From Prunus persica (taxonomy: Eukaryota; Streptophyta; Magnoliopsida; Rosales; Rosaceae), in the NCBI RefSeq assembly GCF_000346465.2, contig NC_034015.1, positions 19,964,462 through 20,028,461 on the forward strand: a stretch of DNA of 64,000 nucleotides. Reading direction: 5' to 3'. The position numbers and the translations under genes are program-made. Under the pieces are notes generated by a model that was given only the letters and a program-made list of their open reading frames with translations, had not been told where the DNA came from and made no database searches. Shown piece after piece: positions 53,832 through 64,000 of this stretch (position 1 is the stretch's first letter; every line of letters starts with the position of its first letter).

Positions 53832-54619
53832 TTTATTTTTCACTTGAAATATTTGGTATATGACGACCAACTAATGTAAACTTGTTGAAAAATCAATCTC
53901 GCAGATAAAACGTGATATTTGGTGCAAGAAATTTTGAGCCACAAGTTCACATATCTTTGCAGCTAAGGCCTCAATGAGGCAAGAACCTTGAACTTTCGGG
54001 TTTGGAAGAAGTGGCTATATAGAAAAATCAAAGTGCTAGTATTAGAGAGAGAAGAATATAAGGGAGGTAAGGTGAGGACAAAGGAAAGGTGGTTGTTCTT
54101 TGTTTGTTTTATATCGTTGGAGATTGAAGAGAGCCAAAGAATGAAAACTAAAAAGACGAGTGAGAAACTTGGGTGTGCTGGAAAAGACATGGCGCCCCCG
54201 ACAAAGATTTTGGCAGTACGGACAAGAGACGCCCATTTTCACCCCCCCTCCCCTATGTGCCCAAAATAATAAGGCTATATGTTATGTTCCTTAGGCAAGC
54301 TCGAGATTTAAGGGTTGTTTTGTTTGTTTATTGCATTAAAATGCGGTTTAAGGGAATGTATGTCGTGGGAATAAATGATTAATTATACCACAGGAGAATA
54401 ATTTTATTGTTTTTTTTATTATATAAATTTTGGTTATTGCTTCTAATAATATTGTGATTTAATTATTGCATGGTTCATGGACATTGTAATTTGCAATAGC
54501 AAGTAGCAGGCGTCGTCGAGGCCTTAGATATTAGAGGAATGGAAAATCAAACCTCGCATCTGAAGTGCAGGGGATGAAACTAATTAGAAACAAGTATGTC
54601 ACCTAAAATAAAAAATATA

Positions 54620-54710
54620 AAACTTATGGTTTCCTTTTCCTATAAAAAAAAAAGAAAAAAAAAGAAAAAAAAAAGAAAAAAAAGAAGCTTATGGTGTCCT
54701 TTTAATTAAC
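54620..54710. repeat. A-rich run between short direct repeats
   Basis: CTTATGGTTTCCTTTT on the left and CTTATGGTGTCCTTTT on the right flank a run of A with scattered G. Confidence 0.6.
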
Positions 54711-55039
54711 TTCAAACTTCTCCTTATTGCTTTTTGGGCGTCAATATTGTAGAAAGGTGACCGTTTATCAACATGGGGGTAAAGTCCAATCCAAATATAG
54801 AATAATCATAATTCTAGGAAATTGCAATCATTCTCTTGGAGACCTGAGATTAGGGATCTCCAAACCCTAGATATTGACCTCTCGAAAAGTGTACATATTG
54901 TGGAATGTCGGTCGTCTCTCTATACTCTCACGGGTTATATATATTTTCCTCATATTTACCACATATCTATATATTTTTTTAAATACCAGTTTAATTAGTT
55001 ACAGCAATCTTACAAGCAGATAGGGTTACGACGCATACA

Positions 55040-55141
55040 TCATCCACTAGAGTCTTCGTGGGTGACAACAATTCTAGTAATGCCAATGCTCATATTTTCA
55101 TCATCTCCTGGACTATCAATTTCGTAATCGTCATTCATTCC
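55040..55141 (-). pseudogene. orphan terminal exon
   Basis: After a good acceptor (ATTAACAG) a 102-base frame encodes GMNDDYEIDSPGDDENMSIG, then ITRIVVTHEDSSG and TGA. Acidic, protein-like, phase 0. I do not recognise it, and no upstream exon was found toward 56 kb. Likely a gene fragment. Confidence 0.35.
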
Positions 55142-55243
55142 CTGTTAATATTATTATCTACTTGCAAGTTTTCAATCAAAGATGATTAATTTTTAAGAAA
55201 GTCTTTTGTGAGGGCAACAAATAATTCCCGTCTTAGGACGTAC

Positions 55244-55395
55244 GTAGACGATTCATTAAACGTATCTTAATATTTACGTAGAATTTTATGTCTTGAAATT
55301 GTACATGGTTTATTGACTCCTTGTACGTAGACGATTTATTAAACGTAACTTAATACTTACGTAGAATTTTATGTCTTGAATTTTAGGCTTTGCCT
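55244..55395. repeat. tandem duplication, unit about 80 bp
   Basis: GTACGTAGACGATT-ATTAAACGTA-CTTAATA-TTACGTAGAATTTTATGTCTTGAA occurs twice, starting near 55250 and 55325, with few changes. Confidence 0.85.
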
Positions 55396-56416
55396 TATAT
55401 ATGTCGCTTTTCCTAAATCCGTAAATTAACAAAAATAAAAATTTAGGTTACGTATCAGGGATAAGGATTTTCTAAATTTGTATCGATGAATGACCTAAAA
55501 ATATATCAATATATAATGAAAGCAAAATCAACAAGGAAAATATATTTCTAAACTAGATACATAACAATCAAGAAATCTAAGAGTGACTCGAAATAAAGTG
55601 GCCATCTCTAGATGGATATTTCTCTGTATTGATTGATAAATGACTCGACATGCAATGAATTAATACTCAGCATTTCTTATCATTTAGCAGATCAATTAAG
55701 TCTATTAATTAGTTCATCCCTCAACAATTAATTATTAAAGTCATCCCCGTTAGTTTTCTCAAATTTTTTGTTACGTTTTATTGTTAGGTTAATTACATCG
55801 ATAATCATTCACCTACAACAGACAGTAAATATACCACTATGTCCTTGTCTTCATACTTATATAACCTTAGCAGCAGATGCCAGTTGAGTTGATGGGATGG
55901 AGAGAAAACTTGTGCACTCACAGTCACCCTAGTGAGATCCAATTTTTCGTTTATTTAATTAATTGGAATTGCTACCACCTTTTCTGTCCCACTTTGAGAA
56001 AAAGCAAAAGCAGAGAAAAAGCAAAGAAGGAAAAGAAAAACATAAAAGAAAGGGAAGAAAGAAAAAAAGCAGATCAGAGTAATAAAGAAATGAGCTAGCT
56101 AGAGAAAAAAAGAGAGAGGAGAGAGAGAAGGAAACAACAAAGACAAAGGTTCTCAAAACTCCATAATTATTCAAATTCTCTTAAAAACCGGACCTGGGTT
56201 TTCCCCCTAGTACTACTTAATCCAGTGCAGGAGGACCTCTCAAAGTTTCTACAAAGACTTGTTTTGGGAGCTTCAGCAAAAGACCAAAAAAGAGAAGCCA
56301 AGGGAGCCAGCTGAGATCGATATATATTAGAGAAACCAACAAAAAGAGAACAAAAGGAAGCTCGCTAGCTAGCCTATAACTCAGCTCTCGTTCAGAATCA
56401 GAAGATAATAAGAGGC

Positions 56417-56702
56417 ATGAATAGAGGTGTTAATTTGCAGAGCTCACCGGTGCAACAAATGATGGCCGGAAACCCTAACTGGTGGAGTATCAATAGCATG
56501 AGGCCACCAACCCAGCCATCTGTTACTTCTCCTTTCTTGCCTCCTCCTCCTCCTCCTCCTTCTTTTTTCATTCCACAGTTCGTACCAAACACTTCCTCTT
56601 CTCCATCAACAACTTCTTCAGGACTTCCTTTTCCTTCTTGGCATATTGACGATAACATCCAGGAGCTTCCAGAGTCTTGGAGCCAACTCCTCTTGTAATT
56701 AA

Positions 56703-56758
<56 letters not shown>

Positions 56759-57860
56759 TGGCTGCCTGCATGCATGGTCTTTATATCATATGCTTGAAGA
56801 CAAATGAATATCGTTTTTGTTATTTAGATAACATTTTGTTAATTAGTTCAAGGTTAGCTTATTATTAGTGGATCGGGGTTTGATTTGTTTTTCAACTGTC
56901 AGGGGTGGATTGGTAGGCGAAGATGAGAAGGGGGCTCTCATGAGGCAATTTCATCAAGCAAAGAATAAGCTGGAGAATTGGGACGAGCAAATATTAAGTA
57001 GCACGCAGGCTCCAAATGCTCCTGCTGCTGATGTGAAGCAAGAAAGCTCGGGATGCGGCAGCTTTGTGTACGGACACCAGCAAGGGGTTAATGATCACCA
57101 ACATCATCAAGATTTTCAGTCGGCGGCTTTGTCTCAAATTATGCAATCAACTGCTTCTGCCTCATCCTCTCCTAAGTCTTCTTGTGTGACGAGTTTCAAC
57201 ACCAGCATGTTGGATTTTTCTAGCAAGTCAGATGTGAGGCATCCTCCACCACATCGATCCTCTGACCAGGTAATTAAGAGAGAGATCAGAGAGAGTCCAT
57301 ATTCTTGATATGAAAAATAAAATAAAATCACATATTCTTGATTTCCTAGGGTTTCGAAAATTCTTTCTTTTTTATTTCAGATTTAAATAGGTTTTTTAAA
57401 TGCATGAATTAATGCGGATGAGTTAAGTGTATGAAAGATTTAGGGAGTCATCAAAAGGAATTATGATTTATGAGATGGTTTTCTCTTCTCAAATTTTTTG
57501 TTATTTTTGGGATTAATGTAAAGGCCTTCTCAACATTAAATTAATCCCATTTCTAGAATCACATTAACTTGGAGGAATGAATCAGCTTCCTTTTTCGCAC
57601 TCTAAATTAGCCATAAATTTATTCATAGTTATTTTATTTATAAAATCTAGTTATATAATTTTATATGCTAATTAATCAACACAAGCCAATCACGATTCTT
57701 AATTTATTATATTTCCTTTTGGTTTTCTTTTTTCTCTCTCTAAAGTGTAACAGCACTGCAAATGGTGGTGGGGCGCTGAAGAGAGCAAGAGTTCAACCTT
57801 CTTCAACGCCAACCTTCAAGGTGACGTCTCTAACTGATCATCAGACGACAGATTACAGAA

Positions 57861-57904
<44 letters not shown>

Positions 57905-58543
57905 TATCTTTCACACCAAGACACACACACAAACACAAAAACATCTGTAACTGTAGGTGGAAGTATATACTTGTCTTTCTTGAATGTCTATTTCTGATCA
58001 ATCATAATGATTCTTTTATCTATTTATCCCCTCTTATCTTAACCACAAGAGACCTGCATTTATATCCACCTCTTATTTATATATCTTCTGTGTGCATTCA
58101 GGTGAGGAAGGAGAAATTAGGTGACAGAATTACAGCCCTTCATCAGCTAGTTTCCCCATTTGGGAAGGTATGCTAGCTCTACCCCTCTATCTTATGCAGC
58201 TAAAAAGCCTTCAAAATAAAGTTAATTAAGCTAATATATAGTTAAAAATGGAATAATATACTACATTAAGTACAATTCTTGGTATGAAAAAAAAAAACCC
58301 ATTAAGAGAACTCTCCTTAAATAATTTCAGCACGAAAAGCCTGGAACTTTTTTTTTTGGTTCCTATTTTAGTAATTTACTAGTTGGAATGAAGGGTTTCC
58401 TTTAACCTTTAAGCATTAAAGAAGACATGGTATGACTTTGGAGGGTTGTGGTGTGGCTTTTTATCTCTTTTGCAGACTGACACAGCCTCTGTCTTGTTAG
58501 AAGCTATTGGGTACATCAGATTCCTTCAGAGTCAAATTGAGGT

Positions 58544-58579
<36 letters not shown>

Positions 58580-58683
58580 ACCTTTTGCAGACAACCATGG
58601 GTTGGTACTTGCAATTGGGGCTGGCACCCAGAGACACTCACACCGTTAAAGTTCCATTCTCTTCAAATTGTTCCTTTCAATTT

Positions 58684-58714
<31 letters not shown>

Positions 58715-59554
58715 AGTTTTTTGAACTTGTAAAAATATACGGCTTTCATACGTGTCTTCACTTCATGGCTTCTCTTTTCCCCCTTGGATGCAGGCCCTCA
58801 GCTTACCTTACTTGGGCAGTGGATCAGGAAACATGCGGCAGCAGCCACAGTCTGCAGTAAGTTATAAACAAAAACAACATACAAATTAACCTATTCATTT
58901 CTCTCTTCCCAAAGCAATACCTCCATCTCTTCCTCTCTCTTCTCCCACGTGCAAGATTATTAATTATTAGTCATTACTTGATTCATTATCTTAACCTAAT
59001 CAGAATTTGTTTTGTTAATTAGGTTCATGGGGAGAGGAATTGTATGTTTCCTGAAGACCCTGGTCAGGTATTTATATACACATATGCTTTACATCCTCAA
59101 AGGGGCACTTTGCTTTTTTCAGTATTGTGTAAAGCAGCAATATGCCATGCTCAGCTTTAAAGCTTAATCAAGTCAAACTAGCTAGTCAAATGCTAATTAA
59201 ATTGCTAATGCTTTTGCATTATTGTTCTGATTAGCTGCTCAATGACCATTGCATGAAGAGGAAAGGAGCTCCCGAGCAGGTACTCCGACAATATGCATGC
59301 TTGATACAACAACATTCTCCTTTAATTTCTTCACGATCTTTCGATTATATAAAACGGGACGTAATTTTAATGAATTAAGCTGATTAATTAATCTGTTTTG
59401 CTGGTTAAAAACTTGTCAGGATGCTGATGAAGAGGCAAAGAAGGACCTGAGGAGTAGGGGGTTGTGTTTGGTTCCAGTTTCATGTACCCTCCAAGTTGGG
59501 AGCGACAACGGAGCAGACTATTGGGCTCCAGCTCTTGGCGGAGGTTTCCAGTAA
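56417..59554 (+). CDS. bHLH68: bHLH68-type transcription factor
   Basis: Nuclear atypical basic helix-loop-helix factor of the bHLH68/bHLH133 group. Nine exons, about 380 residues. Exon 1 (56417-56694) begins [20 protein letters not shown] and has [11 protein letters not shown], a proline run and a Ser/Thr-rich part ending SWSQLLL. Exon 2 (56902-57269) begins [20 protein letters not shown] and is Gln/Ser/His-rich. The bHLH is split over exons 4-6: [20 protein letters not shown] (58102-58167), [20 protein letters not shown] (58476-58541) and SQIEALSLPYL. The basic region lacks the usual His-Glu-Arg trio, as in this group, so classic E-box binding is doubtful. The C-terminus has [16 protein letters not shown] and [20 protein letters not shown] then [13 protein letters not shown], all group hallmarks. 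CT microsatellites lie in several introns. The first donor (CTT before GTAATT) is set by phase with exon 2. Confidence 0.95.
56707..56753. repeat. (CT)n in bHLH68 intron 1
   Basis: About 23 CT units starting some 12 bases inside intron 1. Confidence 0.95.
57862..57901. repeat. (CT)n in bHLH68 intron 3
   Basis: About 20 CT units, soon after the exon 3 donor near 57821. Confidence 0.95.
58544..58714. repeat. two (CT)n tracts in bHLH68 intron 5
   Basis: Tracts at about 58546-58578 and 58689-58714. The first starts within a few bases of the donor (GAG before GTGATCTCTC). Confidence 0.95.
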
Positions 59555-60638
59555 ATTAATGAACGCCATAGCTAGCTAGATAGCACACTCTAGCTATATC
59601 TATATCAATCGAAATCGAGCTTCATGGAAATTAATGATATAACATCATGAGCAGTCACTCTGCTAAAATCAAAAGGCTGATTGCTCATGATGCTATACAA
59701 TAGTAATTTAAATCTCTGTATGTACGTATACATACGTACGTACGTATGTATCCCACGTATGCATGCATGTGTGCTTCTATTTGGGATTAGGAAGTCCTTA
59801 AACTCCCTAATTTTTATTAAGTTTAATTTATCTATAAATCTTCTATTTTGGATGCTACAACAATGCTAGCTAGCTGTTCTTGTATATTCTTTGGTATTAA
59901 TTAATTAGTATGAGTACCATTAGTCATTTTAAATGTAGCTTTGATTGAATCTTATTCAGCACACGTGTATCAATTTGATGTAAGATATTATTCGAAGAGG
60001 AAAAGCCAGAAAAAGACCTAGCTAGCTATCGAGATGCTGGCTAAGAGCATCCCAAAGAATCGCGCTAGCTAAGGTACACAAATTAACCCATTTGTCCCAA
60101 CATCTTGTGACCCCATGTCAATTCTATCGAACTATAATTCTACAGCATCTTCATGATTTGAGACGTGTCATCCATCAAATGGTGGGATGCAACATCACTT
60201 AGTTGGCATGAATGATATGACTTGGCTTGCATGTGTACGTTGGTTCGCATTTTCTTAAGTGATGAATGAATTTGAAAACCATGGGGGATTAAAAGTGGTA
60301 ATAATCTTAATCTGATATGACTTGGCTTGCATGCATTTGTTTTTTCTCACATGTTCTTAAATTTAACGAATTTCAAAAATTTTCCTCAATGATGAATGAA
60401 TTTGAAAACCATGGGGGACTATAAGTGGTAATAATCCTAATATGAATAAACGCTTCAAACTGTAGGGTTAGAAGGCTTATCCTTTTAGATTCATGGGTCG
60501 AACTCTTATAGTGAGTACTCACAGTTAATGTGACATATTTTGGTTTCTTTGCACAAACATGAATTTTCTCTATATACACACAACTTTCAGAATCTCATTA
60601 TAATACATGAATTTTATTGACTGTAATTGTATAAATAA

Positions 60639-60945
60639 TAGGGGTGGGCACAATACGGGATGACACGGGATGAAGGTCCTCCCGATGTCAATTCCGGATA
60701 GGGAAATCGGGATGGGATGACACGGGATGAGAGTTTTTGAGAACACGTTCAAACTATATCGGGCCCAAATTGGACCGGTATGATTCGGTATCAATGTTGA
60801 TACCATAAAAAATCCTGCAAAAATTCAGAAATCTTGCAATTTTTATAAATCAAGCCTGATACAATTTGCAAACAATCAAGCTTCAAGAGTTTGTTTATAC
60901 ACTTTGGGGCTTTCCTTTTCCACCGGTTTTATATTTTATACACTT

Positions 60946-61022
<77 letters not shown>

Positions 61023-61316
61023 AAAGATAAGAACAAAGGGAAGGAAAGCAGAAGAGAAGGAAGACGGAGGAAACAAAGTTGGAGTCGAAATGTTCATGGG
61101 AGAGGAGGAATTTGAAATTGGGGTTCATTATTTACCTGGTACTATTCGGTACAGTATGACATCAAATGGGATCACAAATCTAGAGCCGATGTCGTGCCAA
61201 ACAGTAACAGGATAACACGGTATCATCTCGTTTACACTTAAACACCAAATGAGACGGCAAGAGATTGGCACGATTTCGAAATGGTTTCGATATTCCAGTT
61301 TTGATGCCCACCCCTA
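60639..61316. mobile_element. hAT-type MITE (678 bp)
   Basis: Terminal inverted repeats TAGGGGTGGGCA and TGCCCACCCCTA are perfect over 12 bases. They are flanked on both sides by the same 8-bp target duplication ATAAATAA (60631-60638 and 61317-61324). Eight-base duplications and CAGGG/TAGGG ends are the hAT hallmark. There is no transposase frame; the interior carries a long GA microsatellite, so it is non-autonomous. Confidence 0.92.
60953..61019. repeat. (GA)n microsatellite inside the MITE
   Basis: About 33 GA units, the longest microsatellite in the window. The open frames with long ER/SL repeats here are by-products. Confidence 0.97.
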
Positions 61317-62252
61317 ATAAATAATGAGTGCATTTTCCAAACCACGCAATTCATGGAAAAAAAAATCACATTTTTTTTAAAACATAGTTCTGAAAATGTT
61401 AAGTGTATCAATCCAAATATAATAATAATAATTTTGAAATCACAAGCCAAACATTCTTATTTAGAATGGGATTGGATCGGTTGACAAAGCCCACTTGGGC
61501 ATTTACAGTAGCTTTGGGCTGGCTATGAACATAGATGAGCTCATCTATATGCATACCGGCCCAATCGGTTCAATATTTTCCACCAGTTGACTTCATCGTA
61601 GTCTAGTTGCAATATAACGTTACGTAACGTAACCTCCTCAGTCTGTCCATGTGGTTTTTGGGAATGAAGAAGACGAGATGAGAGAGGAAGAGAGAGTTGT
61701 TCAAGCAAAACATTTGAATAGTCTTCAACAGAAAAAACAAACCATAATCATTGTTTTTCCAATTAGATCAATTCATTTCTTGGTAGTACTTAGTTTAATC
61801 TAATTCCAACTTGCCTTAACAAATTGTACTAAGATGAAAACTAAGATAACAGCTAGACCTTTCAAACCGAATTCGAAAAGTCAGATCTTAAAACTATGTC
61901 ACAAGTATAAAAAAATTGGTACCATTCAGCTTAATAAGTTGTTTAATAGACTAATTGACACGATCTATGGACTAATCAACTCAATCTATGGATGGTTCCA
62001 TGATACATGCCACATAATGACCTCCTATAGTTTGGTGTGAGGTGTGAGTTGTTTGATTAATCAGTCCAATCTGATTCCAATTATTTATTTTTTTTGTTTT
62101 GACTTCACGCATTCATCAATGTACTATAAGATTCCTTGTGTTGACCTTCCTACATAGACAAATACTAATAAGAATATTCATCCTTGATACTTTTCTAAGT
62201 TAGTTGTTTTCACATTACTTGATTCAAACCTCACATGCTTTGTTTCATAGAT

Positions 62253-62260
62253 TATAAATA
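62253..62260 (+). promoter_or_regulatory. TATA box of the bark-storage-like gene
   Basis: TATAAATA lies about 75 bases upstream of the start codon. Confidence 0.5.
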
Positions 62261-62332
62261 TTTCCACCACTGGGCACTGCAGCCTTGCAAAGGGTCATCG
62301 AGTTTTGGGGATTATTTAGAGTTTAGAGGGAG

Positions 62333-64000
62333 ATGGGGAGCCATTTGAGGATGGAGTTAATGGTTTTTCTTGTATTGGTTTTTTTGGGGATTAGCAGCAT
62401 AGCCTATGGTGCAGTTTCCCACACTACCATGAGAAAGATTGATATGTTAAATAAAAAGGGTCCATATTTGGGAATTGTGGTGCCAAATTTCTTTGAGCTG
62501 AACCCTCTTCTTCAATCCACAAGCTTTGTGGCTGATCAGAAGCTTCCCTACTTAGATTTTTCTGGTACATAAACATATCCTTTAAGTCTAAATTCCTTGG
62601 TTTGGTTTTCTTGGTAAAAAAGTTTCTCTGATGAAGGCATGAGTTCTTTTGTTGTTGTTTTTTTGTATTTTTCACATTGTACTCTCTCAATACACTGATT
62701 GCACTGAAAGAAAATGACTTGCAACAGCTTCTATATACTGAATTTTACAGGAAGAAGGTTTCGAATTGGACGGTTGGAAGACGAAAGTGTTATAATTGTT
62801 ATGACAGGATTGAGCATGGTATGTTCATGCAGAACCTGTTTTACTTTGGTTTCTTTGGTTAATGATGCATCACATAACTGGTTTAGAAACCTATGACTAG
62901 CTTAATGCAGGTATCTCAACTCAATTACTGCTAAGCCTGTTCAAGGTGAAAGGTGTTGTGCACTATGGAATTGCAGGAAATGCAGATCCTCAACTCCAAA
63001 TTGGAGATGTTACTATCCCTCAATTTTGGGCTCATACAGGCCTTTGGAATTGGCAGGTATAAAAATTTCTACTTCCTTTTTCTTCCATGTCCCTTCTGGT
63101 TTTCATAAACAAGGACAATGTAATCTAGATCAGAAAATATTGAATCTTTATTTTCTCTGGGAATTAAGCTAGTATGAAAGAATCAAAGAACCCCCCTTTT
63201 CTTTTAAATTCGAATTTTTAAATCCTTCCAATGATTGGATAAATTGATAGGTTGTTCTAAATCCACACCCTTTGGCTGGCTCATACATTACCACTTACAA
63301 TACATAACTAACCTTTTAAGTTTCAGTGAAGAAGATGAAATATAATAACATTTGCCACACCAAATCTTATATATTCTCTAGTTTTTATATTTTCCATTGC
63401 CACTTGAATGCATGCAGAGGTTTGGAGATGGGCCCGGTAATGAGTTGTCCTTAGAATCATTTGGAGATTACACAAGAAAAGTTGGTCACATAAAATTTTC
63501 TGATTTCAACAACGAAACCAGAAATGGCAAGTCTGTTCCCAATCTTCTGAACAATGTATGGTATCAACCAGAAGAGGTCTTCCCAGTTCATGGCACTCCT
63601 GAAGTTAGGCAACATGCCTTCTGGGTTCCAGTCAACCCTAAGTTTTTTGCAGTTGCCAAGGACCTAGAGGTAATTGGCACCAACAAACCCACAAATTTTC
63701 TTTATATATATATTTCTTTTGTTGGTGTTTTAATAATTTGGAATTAATTTTGAAACACAGGATTTGAAGTTGGGGGGTTGTGTGAATACAACTTGTCTGC
63801 CAAGAGCACCCATTGTGGTGAGGGTCAAAAGGGGCATAAGTGCAAGTGTGTTTGTTGACAACAGAGCATACAGAGAATTCTTGAACTCCAAATTCAATGC
63901 CACTTCCATTGACATGGAAAGTGCTGCAGTGGCTTTGGTCTGTCACCAACAGAAGAAGCCCTTTATTGTAATTAGAGCTCTCTCTGATTTGGCTGGTGGA
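62333..64000 (+). CDS. BSPA: bark storage protein-like (nucleoside phosphorylase fold), partial
   Basis: Secreted or vacuolar protein of the bark/vegetative storage protein and wound-induced WIN4 family, which shares the PNP/MTA-SAH nucleosidase fold. Cut by the window end. Exon 1 (62333-62569) begins [20 protein letters not shown], a signal peptide, then [18 protein letters not shown]. Exon 2 (62752-62820) has [20 protein letters not shown]. Exon 3 (from about 62908, after ATGACTAG) gives [40 protein letters not shown] and [11 protein letters not shown]. Exon 4 (about 63418-63669) starts RFGDGPGNE, and exon 5 (from about 63761) has the phosphorylase-fold motif [14 protein letters not shown] and RALSDLAGG at the edge. 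The ESAA and ALSD motifs are those of active nucleosidases, so enzyme activity remains possible. Start chosen at the first Met before the signal peptide; MELMVF, six codons in, is an alternative. Confidence 0.92.

Larger units (their letters stand above)
48129..56416. other. 8-kb gene-poor intergenic region
   Basis: AT-rich DNA between the adrenodoxin-reductase promoter and the bHLH68 gene, divergently flanked. It holds a small palindromic MITE (48849-48986), a group of ACGTG motifs (50150-50330), another palindrome (53727-53831), an A-rich insertion (54640-54690), an orphan exon (55040-55141) and a tandem duplication (55244-55395). No complete gene found. Confidence 0.5.
59555..62332. other. 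intergenic region with MITE
   Basis: Between bHLH68 and the bark-storage-like gene. The bHLH68 3' flank carries TACGTACG-type repeats (59720-59770). A near-copy pair (TGATATGACTTGGCTTGCATG at 60214 and 60315; GATGAATGAATTTGAAAACC at 60261 and 60391) shows a local tandem duplication of about 100-130 bp. The hAT MITE sits at 60639-61316. No gene seen. Confidence 0.6.

Noticed and set aside
60891..61215. Frames with long Glu-Arg or Ser-Leu repeats
   Set aside because: Direct translation of the GA microsatellite in the MITE.

Overview
This is nuclear DNA of a flowering plant. Genes are split by many short AT-rich introns with GT/AG borders, products match plant-only families (XTH, Aux/IAA, SPEAR, bHLH68-type, bark storage protein), and intergenic DNA is AT-rich with GA/CT microsatellites and degenerate transposon remains. 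A woody rosid, perhaps Rosaceae, fits, but that placement is inference. All exon borders were read by eye from splice signals and reading phase, not from transcripts.

Layout: 1-0.6 kb, two end exons of an unidentified minus-strand gene; 1.4-4.4 kb, a casein kinase 1-like kinase (minus); 6.5-6.9 kb, a single-exon TMEM234-type membrane protein (plus); 7.4-9.2 kb, a xyloglucan endotransglucosylase/hydrolase (minus); 9.8-12.5 kb, a glyoxal-oxidase-like copper enzyme with a repetitive N-terminal extension (minus); 16.2-17.8 kb, a SPEAR/TIE EAR-motif repressor adaptor (minus); 25.3-29.8 kb, the plastid S1/EF-Ts polyprotein gene (plus); 32.1-34.6 kb, a METTL5-type rRNA methyltransferase (minus); 35.5-38.1 kb, an IAA27-type Aux/IAA repressor (minus); 44.2-48.1 kb, mitochondrial NADPH:adrenodoxin-type reductase (minus); 56.4-59.6 kb, a bHLH68-type transcription factor (plus); 62.3 kb to the edge, a bark-storage-protein-like nucleoside phosphorylase-fold protein (plus, cut by the window). 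Between them lie gene-poor stretches of 2-8 kb with MITE, LINE and SINE-like relics, small tandem duplications and microsatellites.

The genes are ordinary neighbours, not a cluster with one pathway. XTH and the glyoxal oxidase both act in the cell wall and lie side by side on one strand; SPEAR, IAA27 and bHLH68 are regulators. The most notable sequence features are: the second EF-Ts domain of the plastid polyprotein gene is broken by two frameshifts while an intron-retention stop would give a complete one-domain product; a sevenfold 45-bp repeat inside the glyoxal oxidase; a tandem array of about 42-bp units, each with a GC-rich palindrome, at 30.4-30.7 kb; and a hAT-type MITE with intact 12-bp ends and 8-bp target duplications carrying a GA microsatellite. 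I saw no convincing evidence of an undescribed biological system, CRISPR array, intact autonomous transposon, true tRNA or rRNA gene.
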